DNA from: JAZNSB01 sp045590955
GTDB taxonomy: Bacteria; Pseudomonadota; Alphaproteobacteria; RF32; CAG-239
Direction: 5' to 3'
DNA length: 37,629 nt
Assembly (NCBI GenBank): GCA_045590955.1
Contig: JAZNSB010000061.1
Span: 1-37,629, forward strand
Part shown: positions 24,759-32,769 of the stretch, in pieces
How positions within the stretch are numbered: the stretch's first letter is position 1
Layout of the letters: each line of letters starts with the position of its first letter
Program-made: the position numbers and the translations under genes
Notes under the pieces: generated by a model
Told to the model about the DNA's origin: nothing
Seen by the model: only the letters and a program-made list of their open reading frames with translations
Databases searched by the model: none

Positions 24759-26537
24759 TTAACTTTTATCTTTGGCAACCGATTCTTTTATGAAGCCTGC
24801 AGACTGAGTTTTGTAAAGCTTATAATAAACACCTTTTTTACGTAAAAGTTCTTCATTTGATCCCTGCTCAATAATTTTTCCATTGTCTATTACAACTATT
24901 CTATCCATTTGATTTAACGTTGAAAGCCTATGAGCAATAGCAATAACTGTTTTACCCTTCATCAAAGATTTGATAGATCTTTGAATATATTGCTCACTTT
25001 GTGTGTCCAGTGCAGAAGTTGCTTCATCCAAAATTAATATAGGAGCATCTTTCAAAATTACTCTGGCAATAGATATTCTTTGTCGCTCCCCACCGGAAAG
25101 CATTACCCCTCTTTCTCCCACCTTACTTTGATATCCGTGTGGCGTTTTCATAATAAAGTTATGACAATAGGCTTTCTTGGAAGCTTCAATTACCTGCTCA
25201 TCCGTAGCCTTAAACTTGCCATAACGGATGTTTTCCATAATTGTGCGGTTAAACAAACTGCAATCCTGCGGAACTACCGCAATATGTTTTCTTAGGCTGT
25301 TTTGCGTAACTCTACTGATGTCTTGCCCATTAATTAATATGTTTCCGTGTTGTAGATCATAATATCTGCACAAAAGCTTTATCAAAGTTGACTTTCCACT
25401 ACCGGAACATCCGACAATACCCACCTTTTCTCCGGCAGATACATGTAAATTAAAGTCTTCAAACAACCTTATATTGTCAGAATATGAATAATACATATTC
25501 TTAAACTCTATGTCCGCCGTTTTAATTTTAAGTTCTTTTGCGTGTTCATGATCTTTTACTTCTATGGGGGCCGATAACAAATCAAGACCATCTTTTATGC
25601 TACCGTATATATTGGCAAAGTTTGACGCCATGAAACCAATGTTTCTTTGAGCATTTACAAAAATACTGATTGCAGAAAATACAAACACCAAATCTGCAAC
25701 ACTTAGTGATGATTTGTACCAAAAATACAAGGTCATTGCCATAAAAGACAAGTCCATTATATCAAAAACAAACCTGGACAATGTATCTAACGACAAAAAC
25801 TTTTTTGCTTCTTGCGAACGGGCCTTTGCATGTTTTTTTAATGTCTTGAAATAATTTAATTTTTCAGAAAAATAGCGAGAAAAACTTTTTACCAAATCGG
25901 CATTGGCAATACTATCCACCAAAAAACCTTGGGATTCTGAACCTGTTTTGGCCCTGTATTGGGCATATACTGACAATTTACTCTTTAACCATATTGTTAA
26001 AGCCATAAAAATCAAAGCCATAACCAAAAAAGAAACACCCAAATATACATCTACATATGCAACAAAGCACAAGCTGGTAATAGTAGCAACTGCCGGCTCT
26101 AAAATACCGAAAAAACAATGCATATAAAAACTTTCAAGCTTTCCGCAAATTTCCTTTACCTTTGCAGATATATTTCCCGGCATCTCTTGTGCAAAAAACC
26201 GGCTGGAATGCTTATGGGTAATGCAAAATAAGTCTTGTGACACTTTGAGCGTATAAAACGGAATAAGTTTTACTTCGGCAATGTAACGACGTAAAAAAGT
26301 ATATGCCGCAAGCACGGGAATGCACAAAGCATAAAAACCAAAGTATTTTAATATATTATGAAAATTTGGTTGCGCAAAATCAAACTTTGTTACCGCTTCT
26401 ACAACCTTAGCCACAGCCCAACGTTGAATATTATCAAATACACGTCCGAATATAAGCAAACCGAACAAGGCAATAAAAAGCCATTTCATCTGCTTTGCGT
26501 AATGATATAAAAACTTCCATACATTGTTTGTAATCAT
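24759..26537 (-). CDS. ABC exporter, fused membrane and ATPase domains
   Basis: 592 residues: six predicted membrane helices in the first 320 residues, then an ATPase domain with Walker A GCSGSGKST (about 378), signature LSGGERQR (about 480), Walker B ILILDEATSALD (about 502) and the switch His in IAHRLS. This is the half-transporter layout of MsbA/Atm1-type exporters that act as dimers in the inner membrane. No C39 peptidase domain is present, so it is not a standard bacteriocin or RTX type I exporter. The substrate is unknown. Its start overlaps the LOG gene's stop by one base (TAATG), and it is the last gene of the rpe operon. The giant gene follows on the same strand, with its own promoter in between. 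Confidence 0.9.
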   Translation of the reverse strand: MITNNVWKFLYHYAKQMKWLFIALFGLLIFGRVFDNIQRWAVAKVVEAVTKFDFAQPNFHNILKYFGFYALCIPVLAAYTFLRRYIAEVKLIPFYTLKVSQDLFCITHKHSSRFFAQEMPGNISAKVKEICGKLESFYMHCFFGILEPAVATITSLCFVAYVDVYLGVSFLVMALIFMALTIWLKSKLSVYAQYRAKTGSESQGFLVDSIANADLVKSFSRYFSEKLNYFKTLKKHAKARSQEAKKFLSLDTLSRFVFDIMDLSFMAMTLYFWYKSSLSVADLVFVFSAISIFVNAQRNIGFMASNFANIYGSIKDGLDLLSAPIEVKDHEHAKELKIKTADIEFKNMYYSYSDNIRLFEDFNLHVSAGEKVGIVGCSGSGKSTLIKLLCRYYDLQHGNILINGQDISRVTQNSLRKHIAVVPQDCSLFNRTIMENIRYGKFKATDEQVIEASKKAYCHNFIMKTPHGYQSKVGERGVMLSGGERQRISIARVILKDAPILILDEATSALDTQSEQYIQRSIKSLMKGKTVIAIAHRLSTLNQMDRIVVIDNGKIIEQGSNEELLRKKGVYYKLYKTQSAGFIKESVAKDKS

Positions 26538-27451
26538 TAAATGGATACTTTCTTGCGTTTCTTTAAAGTATTAAGTTTTTTACTGATTACAGATGTATCG
26601 CCGATTGCTTTATTTAAGCGCTCAAACATTCTTTCTGTTTCTTTTTCCAAATATGCCTGCTCTATTTGGTTATTAAGCTCTGTTTGTTGTTCTTCTGTGC
26701 CATTGTTTCGGATATTTTCCATTTCTTCTATGATTGTTTCAACATAAAGTTGCTCATTTTCAGATTTTCTTTTGATAAAGTAAGGCATTTCATAAGCAAG
26801 CTGTCTGGCATTGGCATATGCTTCTTTGCTATTTGCACATTCGTTATATTTTTCTCTGAGCAATCTGAACGCAATTTCAAGCTCTTCTTCATTATCCACC
26901 ACAATAAAAGGTATGGGATCTGCAAAACCGCTGGCAGCAATAACCTTAAGATATTCTAAAATATGGTAAAAGAAACCGTTTACATTATACACAATAAACG
27001 GTTTGGTTTTCAAAAAACCGTCTTGCATGGCAACGCAATCATATGATAACTCATCTAAAGTTCCAACACCACCCGGAGCAAAAACCACCAAATCTGCCTC
27101 TAAAAGCTGAATTTTTCTGTCTTCTAACGTGGTTGTTAAAACTACTTTTGAAATTTGTTTTAATATGTCATTTTTTTCATATAACTCATAGTATTGGGGG
27201 GTGGTAATACCAACAATGGGGCCTTCTTCTTTGTAGTATTTATCTTTTTTGGCTTCCCAATTTTCTAAAACGCCCTTGGCAACCGCACCCATAATGCCAA
27301 CGTCTGACAAACCATAATCAAGTCTGAACCCCATTTTTGCAATTGTTTTTCCCAACGTATATGCTGCTTGTTCATATATTGGGTCTTTGCCTGATCTGGA
27401 ACCTCCGGATACGCAAACTCTCATGTTGTTTTTTCTGTTGCTTGACGGCAT
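26537..27451 (-). CDS. LOG-family nucleotide phosphoribohydrolase-like protein
   Basis: 304 residues. A Rossmann-like fold with CVSGGSRSGKDPIYEQAA near the N-terminus, GIMGAVAKGVLE, EDRKIQLLEADLVVF and PGGVGTLDEL (about 126), the PGGxGTxxE motif of LOG proteins. LOG enzymes release the base from nucleoside 5'-monophosphates (cytokinin activation in plants; often misnamed lysine decarboxylase). Residues from about 215 form a charged helical extension ending in a Lys-rich tail (KKLNTLKKRKK) that short LOG proteins of about 190 residues lack. ATG overlaps the tgt stop as TAATG; MRVCVSGG at codon 10 is an alternative start. The physiological substrate in bacteria is uncertain. Confidence 0.82.
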   Translation of the reverse strand: MPSSNRKNNMRVCVSGGSRSGKDPIYEQAAYTLGKTIAKMGFRLDYGLSDVGIMGAVAKGVLENWEAKKDKYYKEEGPIVGITTPQYYELYEKNDILKQISKVVLTTTLEDRKIQLLEADLVVFAPGGVGTLDELSYDCVAMQDGFLKTKPFIVYNVNGFFYHILEYLKVIAASGFADPIPFIVVDNEEELEIAFRLLREKYNECANSKEAYANARQLAYEMPYFIKRKSENEQLYVETIIEEMENIRNNGTEEQQTELNNQIEQAYLEKETERMFERLNKAIGDTSVISKKLNTLKKRKKVSI

Positions 27452-28569
27452 TATTCTTCCTTTCTTAATCCGTAATTTTCATGAAATTGCTCTTCAAATT
27501 CGGCAAATTTGCCTGCATCTATGGCTTCTCTTATTTCTTTGGTAAGCCTTTGGTAATAAGCAATGTTGTGCCATGTTAACAACATAACTGCTAAAATTTC
27601 GTTACATTTTTGCAAATGGTGTAAATATGCTCTGGTATAATTTTTGCAAAGCGGACAATCACAACCTTCTTCCAAAGGTCTGTCATCTTCTCTGTATTTG
27701 GCATTTCTAATGTTTATAGCTCCATATCTGGTAAATGCCTGTGAAGTTCTGCCTGCTCTGGTGGGGATAACGCAATCAAACATATCAACCCCTCTTTTTA
27801 CTCCACCTACAATGTCATCCGGATATCCGACCCCCATTAAATAACGAGGTTTTTCTTCAGGCAACATGTCTGTGGCATAATCTAAGACTTCAAACATGGC
27901 TTTTTGACCTTCTCCAACGGCAAGACCGCCCAAAGCATAACCATCAAAGCCTATTTCTTTGAGTTTTTGTGCAGAATACTCTCTTAAATCTTTAAAACAT
28001 CCGCCTTGTTGAATACCAAAAAGTCCGTATCCGGGCCTATCCACAAAGGCATCTTTGCTTCTTTTGGCCCAGCGCATGGATAGTTCTGTGCTTTTTCTAA
28101 CCTCATCATGTGTTGCGGGTAACTTAATACATTGGTCAAAACACATGGTAATGTCAGAATCAAGCTTGTGTTGTATGTCCATAGAAACTTCAGGAGAAAG
28201 AAAGAACTCTTTGCCATCTATATGAGATTTAAATTTTACCCCTTCCTCATTGATTTTGCGCAAACCTTCTAAGCTCATAACCTGAAAGCCACCGGAATCT
28301 GTTAGAATTGGTTTGTGCCAATTCATAAATTTGTGCAAACCACCCATTTTTGCCACCAAATCCGCACCAGGGCGCAACATTAGGTGATATGTGTTGCCCA
28401 AAATAATTTGTGCACCTGTTGCCTCCACAGATTCAGGCATCATTGCCTTTACGGTTCCGCATGTGCCAACCGGCATAAAAACAGGGGTTTGAATATCTCC
28501 GTGGGCCGTATGTAAAACACCCCTTCTGGCTTTGCCGTCTTTCTTTTTTAATTCAAATTTTAAGCTCAT
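27451..28569 (-). CDS. tgt: tRNA-guanine (queuine) transglycosylase
   Basis: 372 residues, normal for bacterial Tgt. The enzyme swaps guanine-34 for preQ1 in tRNAs with GUN anticodons, a step of queuosine synthesis. Seen here: LTDSGGFQVMSL (catalytic/base-binding Asp), GLFGIQQGG, YALGGLAVGE, MFDCVIPTRAGR (nucleophile Asp) and the zinc site CDCPLCKNYTRAYLHHL...TWHN (three Cys and a His). No preQ1 synthesis gene or preQ1 riboswitch lies in the window. It sits four bases after the response-regulator gene and is coupled to the LOG gene by a TAATG overlap, so it belongs to the rpe-phoB operon. Confidence 0.97.
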   Translation of the reverse strand: MSLKFELKKKDGKARRGVLHTAHGDIQTPVFMPVGTCGTVKAMMPESVEATGAQIILGNTYHLMLRPGADLVAKMGGLHKFMNWHKPILTDSGGFQVMSLEGLRKINEEGVKFKSHIDGKEFFLSPEVSMDIQHKLDSDITMCFDQCIKLPATHDEVRKSTELSMRWAKRSKDAFVDRPGYGLFGIQQGGCFKDLREYSAQKLKEIGFDGYALGGLAVGEGQKAMFEVLDYATDMLPEEKPRYLMGVGYPDDIVGGVKRGVDMFDCVIPTRAGRTSQAFTRYGAINIRNAKYREDDRPLEEGCDCPLCKNYTRAYLHHLQKCNEILAVMLLTWHNIAYYQRLTKEIREAIDAGKFAEFEEQFHENYGLRKEE

Positions 28570-28573
28570 TTTT

Positions 28574-29272
28574 CTACTCTTCTGTCTGATGTGTGTCTAT
28601 AGAATATCCGGAACCTCTTACTGTTCTGATATAATCTGCACCATGTTCATTTAAAACTCTTCTAAGGCGTCTAATGTGAACATCTACTGTTCTGGATTCA
28701 ACAAATATATTGTCTCCCCATATGGTTTTTAATAAATAATCTCTAGCAAAAACTTTGCATGGATTTTCCATCATTATTTTAAGCAATCTGAACTCGGTTG
28801 GACCAAGATGAATATAATTGCCATTTCTAAAGACTTTTTTTTCTATTAAATCCATGTGTATATCTTCAAAATCTAAAGATGTTTGTTCATTTGGCTGTGG
28901 AGCTCTTCTGAGTTGGCTTTTTACTCTGGCCATAAGCTCCGGAACAGAAAACGGCTTGGTTACATAATCGTCCGCACCACTGTTTAAGCCTTTTATTTTG
29001 TCTTCTTCTTCGCCTTTTGCTGTGAGCATAATAACCGGAATTTGCTTAATTTCCGGATTATTTCTGATTAATTTACAAATTTCTACACCGCTTAATTGTG
29101 GCAACATCCAATCAAGCAAAACAGCCGACGGAGAATTTTTGAGTATGCATTCAATAACTTTGTTTCCCTTGTCTTCTATAATTACATTATATCCTTCTTT
29201 TTCTAAATTATACTTAAGCAAAAGAGCCAAAGCCTCTTCATCTTCAACAACAAGTATTTTAGTCTTTTTCAT
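28574..29272 (-). CDS. phoB: PhoB-type response regulator
   Basis: 232 residues from the ATG at 29272, placed six bases after AAGGAG; an ATG two codons earlier abuts that site directly and is less likely. Receiver domain with acidic E10-D11, phosphorylation site D54 in LLDWMLPQ, T84 and K106 (VTKPFS), followed by a winged-helix DNA-binding domain (LGPTEFRLLKIM, SRTVDVHIRRLRRVL, IRTVRGSGY). This matches PhoB, which controls phosphate starvation genes. Unusually, no phoR, phoU or pst gene is adjacent; instead it lies between rpe and tgt. Its start overlaps the end of rpe by 14 bases. OmpR-family relatives other than PhoB cannot be excluded. Confidence 0.85.
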   Translation of the reverse strand: MKKTKILVVEDEEALALLLKYNLEKEGYNVIIEDKGNKVIECILKNSPSAVLLDWMLPQLSGVEICKLIRNNPEIKQIPVIMLTAKGEEEDKIKGLNSGADDYVTKPFSVPELMARVKSQLRRAPQPNEQTSLDFEDIHMDLIEKKVFRNGNYIHLGPTEFRLLKIMMENPCKVFARDYLLKTIWGDNIFVESRTVDVHIRRLRRVLNEHGADYIRTVRGSGYSIDTHQTEE

Positions 29273-29921
29273 TACCATCTCCTTTTAACATCCGTATTGC
29301 CTGTGCATAATCTTTGTGTGTAAAAACGTAATTTCCGGCAACCAAAACATCTGCCCCGGCAGAAATACACAAAGCAGAGGTTTGATCATTTATACCCCCG
29401 TCAACTTCAATTTCATAATTAAAGTTAAACGCTTGTTTTTGTGCGCAAAGCCATGTAATCTTTTCTAAAGCTTGGGGCATAAATTTTTGTCCGCCAAATC
29501 CCGGTTCAACGCTCATTACCAAAACCAAATCAAGGTCTGCTAAATATGGAGCAAGAACTTCAGGTTTTGTATTTGGCTTAATTGATACTCCTACTTTTAT
29601 TCCAAAAGATTTAATGCTTTGTATAACTTCAGCCAAATTGGGGCAAGCCTCATAATGAACAGTCAGAATATCTGCGCCGGATTTTGCAAACCAGTCTATC
29701 ATTTTGTAAGGCTCGTTTACCATTAAATGTACATCTAGAGGCACTGTTGAAAATTCTTTTATTTTTGATGTTATCATAGGGCCAAACGTTAAATTTGGAA
29801 CAAAGTGTCCGTCCATTACATCAACATGAATATAATCTGCTCCGCTTTGGCAAATATCTTTAATTTCTTGTGACAACCGGCCAAAATCTGCAGATAACAC
29901 ACTAGGGGCTATTTTTACCAT
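29259..29921 (-). CDS. rpe: Ribulose-phosphate 3-epimerase
   Basis: 220 residues, normal length. A TIM barrel that interconverts ribulose-5-phosphate and xylulose-5-phosphate in the pentose phosphate pathway. Signature elements: VDVMDGHFVPNLTFGP (metal-binding His and Asp), DVHLMVNEP, VMSVEPGFGGQKFMP and EVDGGIN (second catalytic Asp). First gene of a five-gene minus-strand operon. A strong GGAGGAAAG precedes the ATG, and a perfect inverted repeat lies just upstream. Confidence 0.97.
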   Translation of the reverse strand: MVKIAPSVLSADFGRLSQEIKDICQSGADYIHVDVMDGHFVPNLTFGPMITSKIKEFSTVPLDVHLMVNEPYKMIDWFAKSGADILTVHYEACPNLAEVIQSIKSFGIKVGVSIKPNTKPEVLAPYLADLDLVLVMSVEPGFGGQKFMPQALEKITWLCAQKQAFNFNYEIEVDGGINDQTSALCISAGADVLVAGNYVFTHKDYAQAIRMLKGDGNEKD

Positions 29922-29928
29922 CTTTCCT

Positions 29929-29944
29929 CCTTATACATATAAGG
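29929..29944. repeat. Inverted repeat at the rpe translation start
   Basis: CCTTATA (29929-29935) and TATAAGG (29938-29944) are exact reverse complements separated by two bases, 8 bases upstream of the rpe ATG. One arm runs into the AAGGAGG ribosome site, so it could be an operator or a weak RNA hairpin. Confidence 0.4.
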
Positions 29945-30031
29945 TATTACAGCTTTTTTTATTTGCCAAGCTTGTTTTTTGTTTTTTGAAAATTATCTAT
30001 TCAAACACATCAATTTTTTGGGAGATATAAA

Positions 30032-30538
30032 ATGGGAGAAACAGCACAAAAAATTTCTAAAGTTGACAAAAATGGACTTTTGGAACTATTAAATACCGCA
30101 TTTGCGGAAGAATGGTTGGCATATTATCAGTATTGGATTGGAGCACAGGTTGCAACCGGCCCGATGAGAATTACAATAATAGGCGAATTTTTAGAACATG
30201 CTAATGAAGAATTGGAACATGCAAAAAAACTGTCTAACCGAATTTTACAACTGGGAGGAACACCCATAATTAATCCGTTAGAGTGGGAAAAAAAGGCAAA
30301 ATGTAAATATGAAGAACCATCTGATTCTTTTGTGCTAACCCTGATTGAACAAAACTTACAGGCAGAACGGTGTGCCATTGCAAGATATCAGCAAATATGT
30401 GATATGTGCCATGGAAAAGATTATGAAACATTTAAATTATCAGAAGAAATTTTGCACGAAGAAATTGATCATGAACAAGAAATGGAAGACTTTTTGCAAG
30501 ATTTTCAAGTAGCCTTAAAAAGAATGGAAAATAAGTAA
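30032..30538 (+). CDS. Ferritin-like (bacterioferritin/DPS-like) iron-binding protein
   Basis: 168 residues, all helical. The di-iron pattern of ferritin-like proteins is visible: E27 in AEEWLAYYQY, E60-x-x-H63 in HANEELEHAKK, E112 in LQAERCAIARYQ and E144-x-x-H147 in HEEIDHEQEME. This fits bacterioferritin-type ferroxidase centres and the archaeal/Bacteroides DPS-like group, which store iron and consume peroxide. Cys114, Cys123 and Cys126 cluster near the centre, which resembles the cysteine pair reported for DPS-like proteins, but spacing should be checked. No haem-binding Met is obvious. GGGAGATATAAA precedes the ATG, and a terminator follows. Divergent from rpe. Confidence 0.8.
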   Translation: MGETAQKISKVDKNGLLELLNTAFAEEWLAYYQYWIGAQVATGPMRITIIGEFLEHANEELEHAKKLSNRILQLGGTPIINPLEWEKKAKCKYEEPSDSFVLTLIEQNLQAERCAIARYQQICDMCHGKDYETFKLSEEILHEEIDHEQEMEDFLQDFQVALKRMENK

Positions 30539-30569
30539 TTTTTTTTCTTTTAGATTCAATACGCTATCA

Positions 30570-30609
30570 TTAAACCACCTTTTTTAGCTCAAAAAGGTGG
30601 TTTAATTTT
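30570..30609 (+). terminator. Rho-independent terminator after the ferritin-like gene
   Basis: A 15-bp perfect stem (30570-30584 with 30591-30605) around a six-base loop, followed by TTTTA. It lies 31 bases after the stop codon. Confidence 0.9.
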
Positions 30610-30639
30610 ATTGACTCTTTGTAAAAAATGGACAAAATA

Positions 30640-30800
30640 AATGTATTGGCGACTCGCCTTTAACAATTTCCTTTAGCGGAATTGCTCTATTAAGTTTAAA
30701 CTTTAATGGATAATTTGATGATCAACAACGTTTTGCTAAAGGTTTTTAAGTCTGCTACAGACTTAAAAGAAAACCGCACTCAACCGAGTGCGGTTTTTTA
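30640..30800 (+). ncRNA. Candidate small RNA with its own terminator
   Basis: The stretch between two terminators holds no plausible ORF but is rich in structure. GGCG/CGCC closes a tiny loop (about 30650). CAATTT-CC and GGAATTG form a hairpin. CCTTTAGC (30670-30677) is the exact complement of GCTAAAGG (30735-30742). An 11-bp hairpin (30744-30754 with 30758-30768) precedes the final terminator. A TTGACT box (30610-30615) is a possible -35, but no good -10 is seen. The ends are therefore guesses. It does not look like 6S, SRP, tmRNA or RNase P RNA. Confidence 0.35.
30771..30800. terminator. Bidirectional terminator between the candidate sRNA and the IMPase-like gene
   Basis: Perfect 11-bp stem (30771-30781 with 30786-30796), AACC loop, T-run on the plus side and a T-rich tract on the minus side. 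It directly follows the minus-strand stop at 30802. Confidence 0.88.
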
Positions 30801-30801
30801 T

Positions 30802-31644
30802 TTATGATTTTCTGATTCTGGAATATGCTATAAGCTTAAATTTATCATAGTCTTTCGGGTCACAAACAATATGCAAATCTCTGACTTTGAATTTTTCATT
30901 AAAGGTTTTGATATTAAATTCATCAAGATTTTCTCTGTCTGAATAGCTAATTATCTCATATCCCAAATGTTTTAACATTGGCCATGCTCCGGCAATATCC
31001 CACAAATATGAACCAAAATAATAAGCTTTTGTCCTATTGGTAATTACATAAAACAGATGAACTGCCGTTGAATAGAAGTTTAACATTGCTTCATATTTTG
31101 GATTATATGCTTCATTTATTTTTACAAAACGAGGATTGCTGAATATAACCGCAAGATCGCAACATTTTTTAGTTGTAATGATTTGATCTGATTCTTCCGG
31201 AAAACCAACAGCTTGCTTCCAATGCACGTCTTCTCCGTCAAAATACAAAATTTCTTTATAAACCGGCAAATAGATTGCACCCAAAAAAGGTTTGCCATTT
31301 TTAATTACTCCGATAGAAACCGCAAATTCCGGTGTTTTCATAGCATACGGACGTTTTTCTCCTAAGGGTTGGATTACAAAAAGATATTGGTGCTTGGTGG
31401 CAATGGAAAATTCTTCTTCCGTTAATTTTGAACTGCTGATTTCACTTATAATATTATAATCAAAATCTCCAAAATTTTCTTCTATAAACTTCTTAAAGCG
31501 CTTATAAATTTCTTGTTCAAGTGTCAGAACCGGACTTTGAGTGTCTTGCCTGTATGAGGGAGCATATAAATCTAGTTTTCTTTGTTCGTGTCTGGTGTCA
31601 TCTCCAACTTCTCTGATAAATTGGAGGATTTTTTTTATCATCAT
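30802..31644 (-). CDS. Inositol-monophosphatase-like protein, probably catalytically inactive
   Basis: 280 residues from the ATG at 31644, chosen because GGAGA lies eight bases upstream. The fold order of inositol monophosphatases is clear: ISEIS (about 66-70, place of the GEE motif), IQPLGEK (91-97) in the place of DPIDGT/DPLDGT, then TPEFAVSIGVIKNGKPFLGAIYLPV, and LWDIAGAWPMLKHLGYE (214-230) with the third Asp, D216. In the central metal motif both aspartates are replaced (Q92, G95) and the following Gly-Thr is Glu-Lys. Active members need these aspartates for magnesium and water activation, so phosphatase activity is unlikely. It may be a scaffold, regulator or substrate-binding pseudoenzyme. 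The frame is intact and the C-terminal region well preserved, so it is not a decaying gene. Confidence 0.75.
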   Translation of the reverse strand: MMIKKILQFIREVGDDTRHEQRKLDLYAPSYRQDTQSPVLTLEQEIYKRFKKFIEENFGDFDYNIISEISSSKLTEEEFSIATKHQYLFVIQPLGEKRPYAMKTPEFAVSIGVIKNGKPFLGAIYLPVYKEILYFDGEDVHWKQAVGFPEESDQIITTKKCCDLAVIFSNPRFVKINEAYNPKYEAMLNFYSTAVHLFYVITNRTKAYYFGSYLWDIAGAWPMLKHLGYEIISYSDRENLDEFNIKTFNEKFKVRDLHIVCDPKDYDKFKLIAYSRIRKS

Positions 31645-31709
31645 TAGAAGTCTCCACATTAAAAATTTGGCTTGATTTTAATTTAAATTATTAAAAATTT
31701 TATTAACTG

Positions 31710-31738
31710 TTGCATAAAGTTAAAAATTAAAATATATT
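31710..31738 (+). promoter_or_regulatory. Promoter of trpS
   Basis: TTGCAT (31710-31715), 17-bp spacer, TATATT (31733-31738). The predicted start near 31745 leaves a short leader with AAGGAGA before the ATG, so no leader-peptide attenuator fits. Confidence 0.65.
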
Positions 31739-31766
31739 TGATGGCAAATTTAAGGAGATAAAGCAA

Positions 31767-32768
31767 ATGATTGAAAATAAGCGTGTATTGACAGGCGTTA
31801 AGCCAACCGGAGATATTCATATAGGAAATTTATATGGTGCCATTTTGCCGGCTATTAAAACAAGCTTGCAAACCAATCAACATATTATGTTTATTGCCGA
31901 TTATCATGCTATAAATGCCTTAAAAGATGCCCAAAAATTAAAACAGGCCGTAAAAGAAATTGCCTGCATATATTTGGCTGCAGGATTAGATGCAAATAAA
32001 TCTATTTTCTACAGACAATCTGATATTCCTGAACTTTTTGAATTGAGTGTTATATTAAACGCTTTTACTCCAAAAGGATTTATGAACAAATCTCATGCAT
32101 ATAAAGCTCAAGTGGATAAAAATCTGGCAAAAAATTTGCCAAATGATGACGGTATTAATATGGGGCTTTATACTTATCCGGTCTTGATGGCATCAGATAT
32201 CTTAGCTTTTGACACTCAATTGGTTCCTGTTGGCAAAGATCAGATACAACATGTGGAAATTGCCAGAGATATTGCCGGTGCCATAAACGCTTTTTATAAT
32301 GAAGATATTTTGACTTTACCGGAATATATTTGTGAGGAAAGAGCTGCAACTGTGATAGGAACAGACGGCAGAAAGATGAGCAAATCTTATAATAATGTTA
32401 TTCCTTTGTGCGCAACAGATGCCGAAATTAAAAAAGCCGTATTTTCCATAGTAACAGATTCAAGACCAATGGAAGAACCTAAAGATCCGGAAGAAATTTT
32501 GGTGTATCAGATATTTAAAGCAATAGCAAAAGAAGACAGGCGCCAAGAAATGGAGCAAGGCCTAAGACAAGGAAAGTTGGGATACGGGCATATCAAAAAT
32601 ATGTTGCTTGATGAAATTTTGTCCCAAACAAAAGATTTAAGAGAAAAGTTTGCTTACTATATGGCAAATTATAATGAAGTAGAAGACTTGCTAGCAAAAG
32701 GCGCGCAAAAAGCACGCCCTTTGGCTCAAAAAACACTTGCAAGACTTAAAAATCGTGTGCTTGGTTAG
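31767..32768 (+). CDS. trpS: Tryptophanyl-tRNA synthetase
   Basis: 333 residues, a normal length for this class I synthetase. It charges tRNA-Trp. Motifs: the HIGH variant HIGN (18-21) after GVKPTGD, the tryptophan pocket region MASDILAFDTQLVPVGKDQIQHVE (about 141-164, interrupted here only for description) and KMSKS (203-207). AAGGAGA lies upstream of the ATG. The stop is separated by one base from the stop of the convergent META-domain gene, so the two genes share their 3' region with no obvious terminator between them. Confidence 0.97.
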   Translation: MIENKRVLTGVKPTGDIHIGNLYGAILPAIKTSLQTNQHIMFIADYHAINALKDAQKLKQAVKEIACIYLAAGLDANKSIFYRQSDIPELFELSVILNAFTPKGFMNKSHAYKAQVDKNLAKNLPNDDGINMGLYTYPVLMASDILAFDTQLVPVGKDQIQHVEIARDIAGAINAFYNEDILTLPEYICEERAATVIGTDGRKMSKSYNNVIPLCATDAEIKKAVFSIVTDSRPMEEPKDPEEILVYQIFKAIAKEDRRQEMEQGLRQGKLGYGHIKNMLLDEILSQTKDLREKFAYYMANYNEVEDLLAKGAQKARPLAQKTLARLKNRVLG

Positions 32769-32769
32769 A

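Noticed and set aside
24759..26537. ABC exporter as a dedicated type I secretion ATPase for the giant protein
   Set aside because: No C39 peptidase or RTX partner and the giant protein has a Sec signal peptide; adjacency alone is not enough.
30640..30800. 6S, SRP, tmRNA or RNase P identity for the structured segment
   Set aside because: No long rod with matching ends, no SRP tetraloop region and no conserved tmRNA or RNase P blocks.
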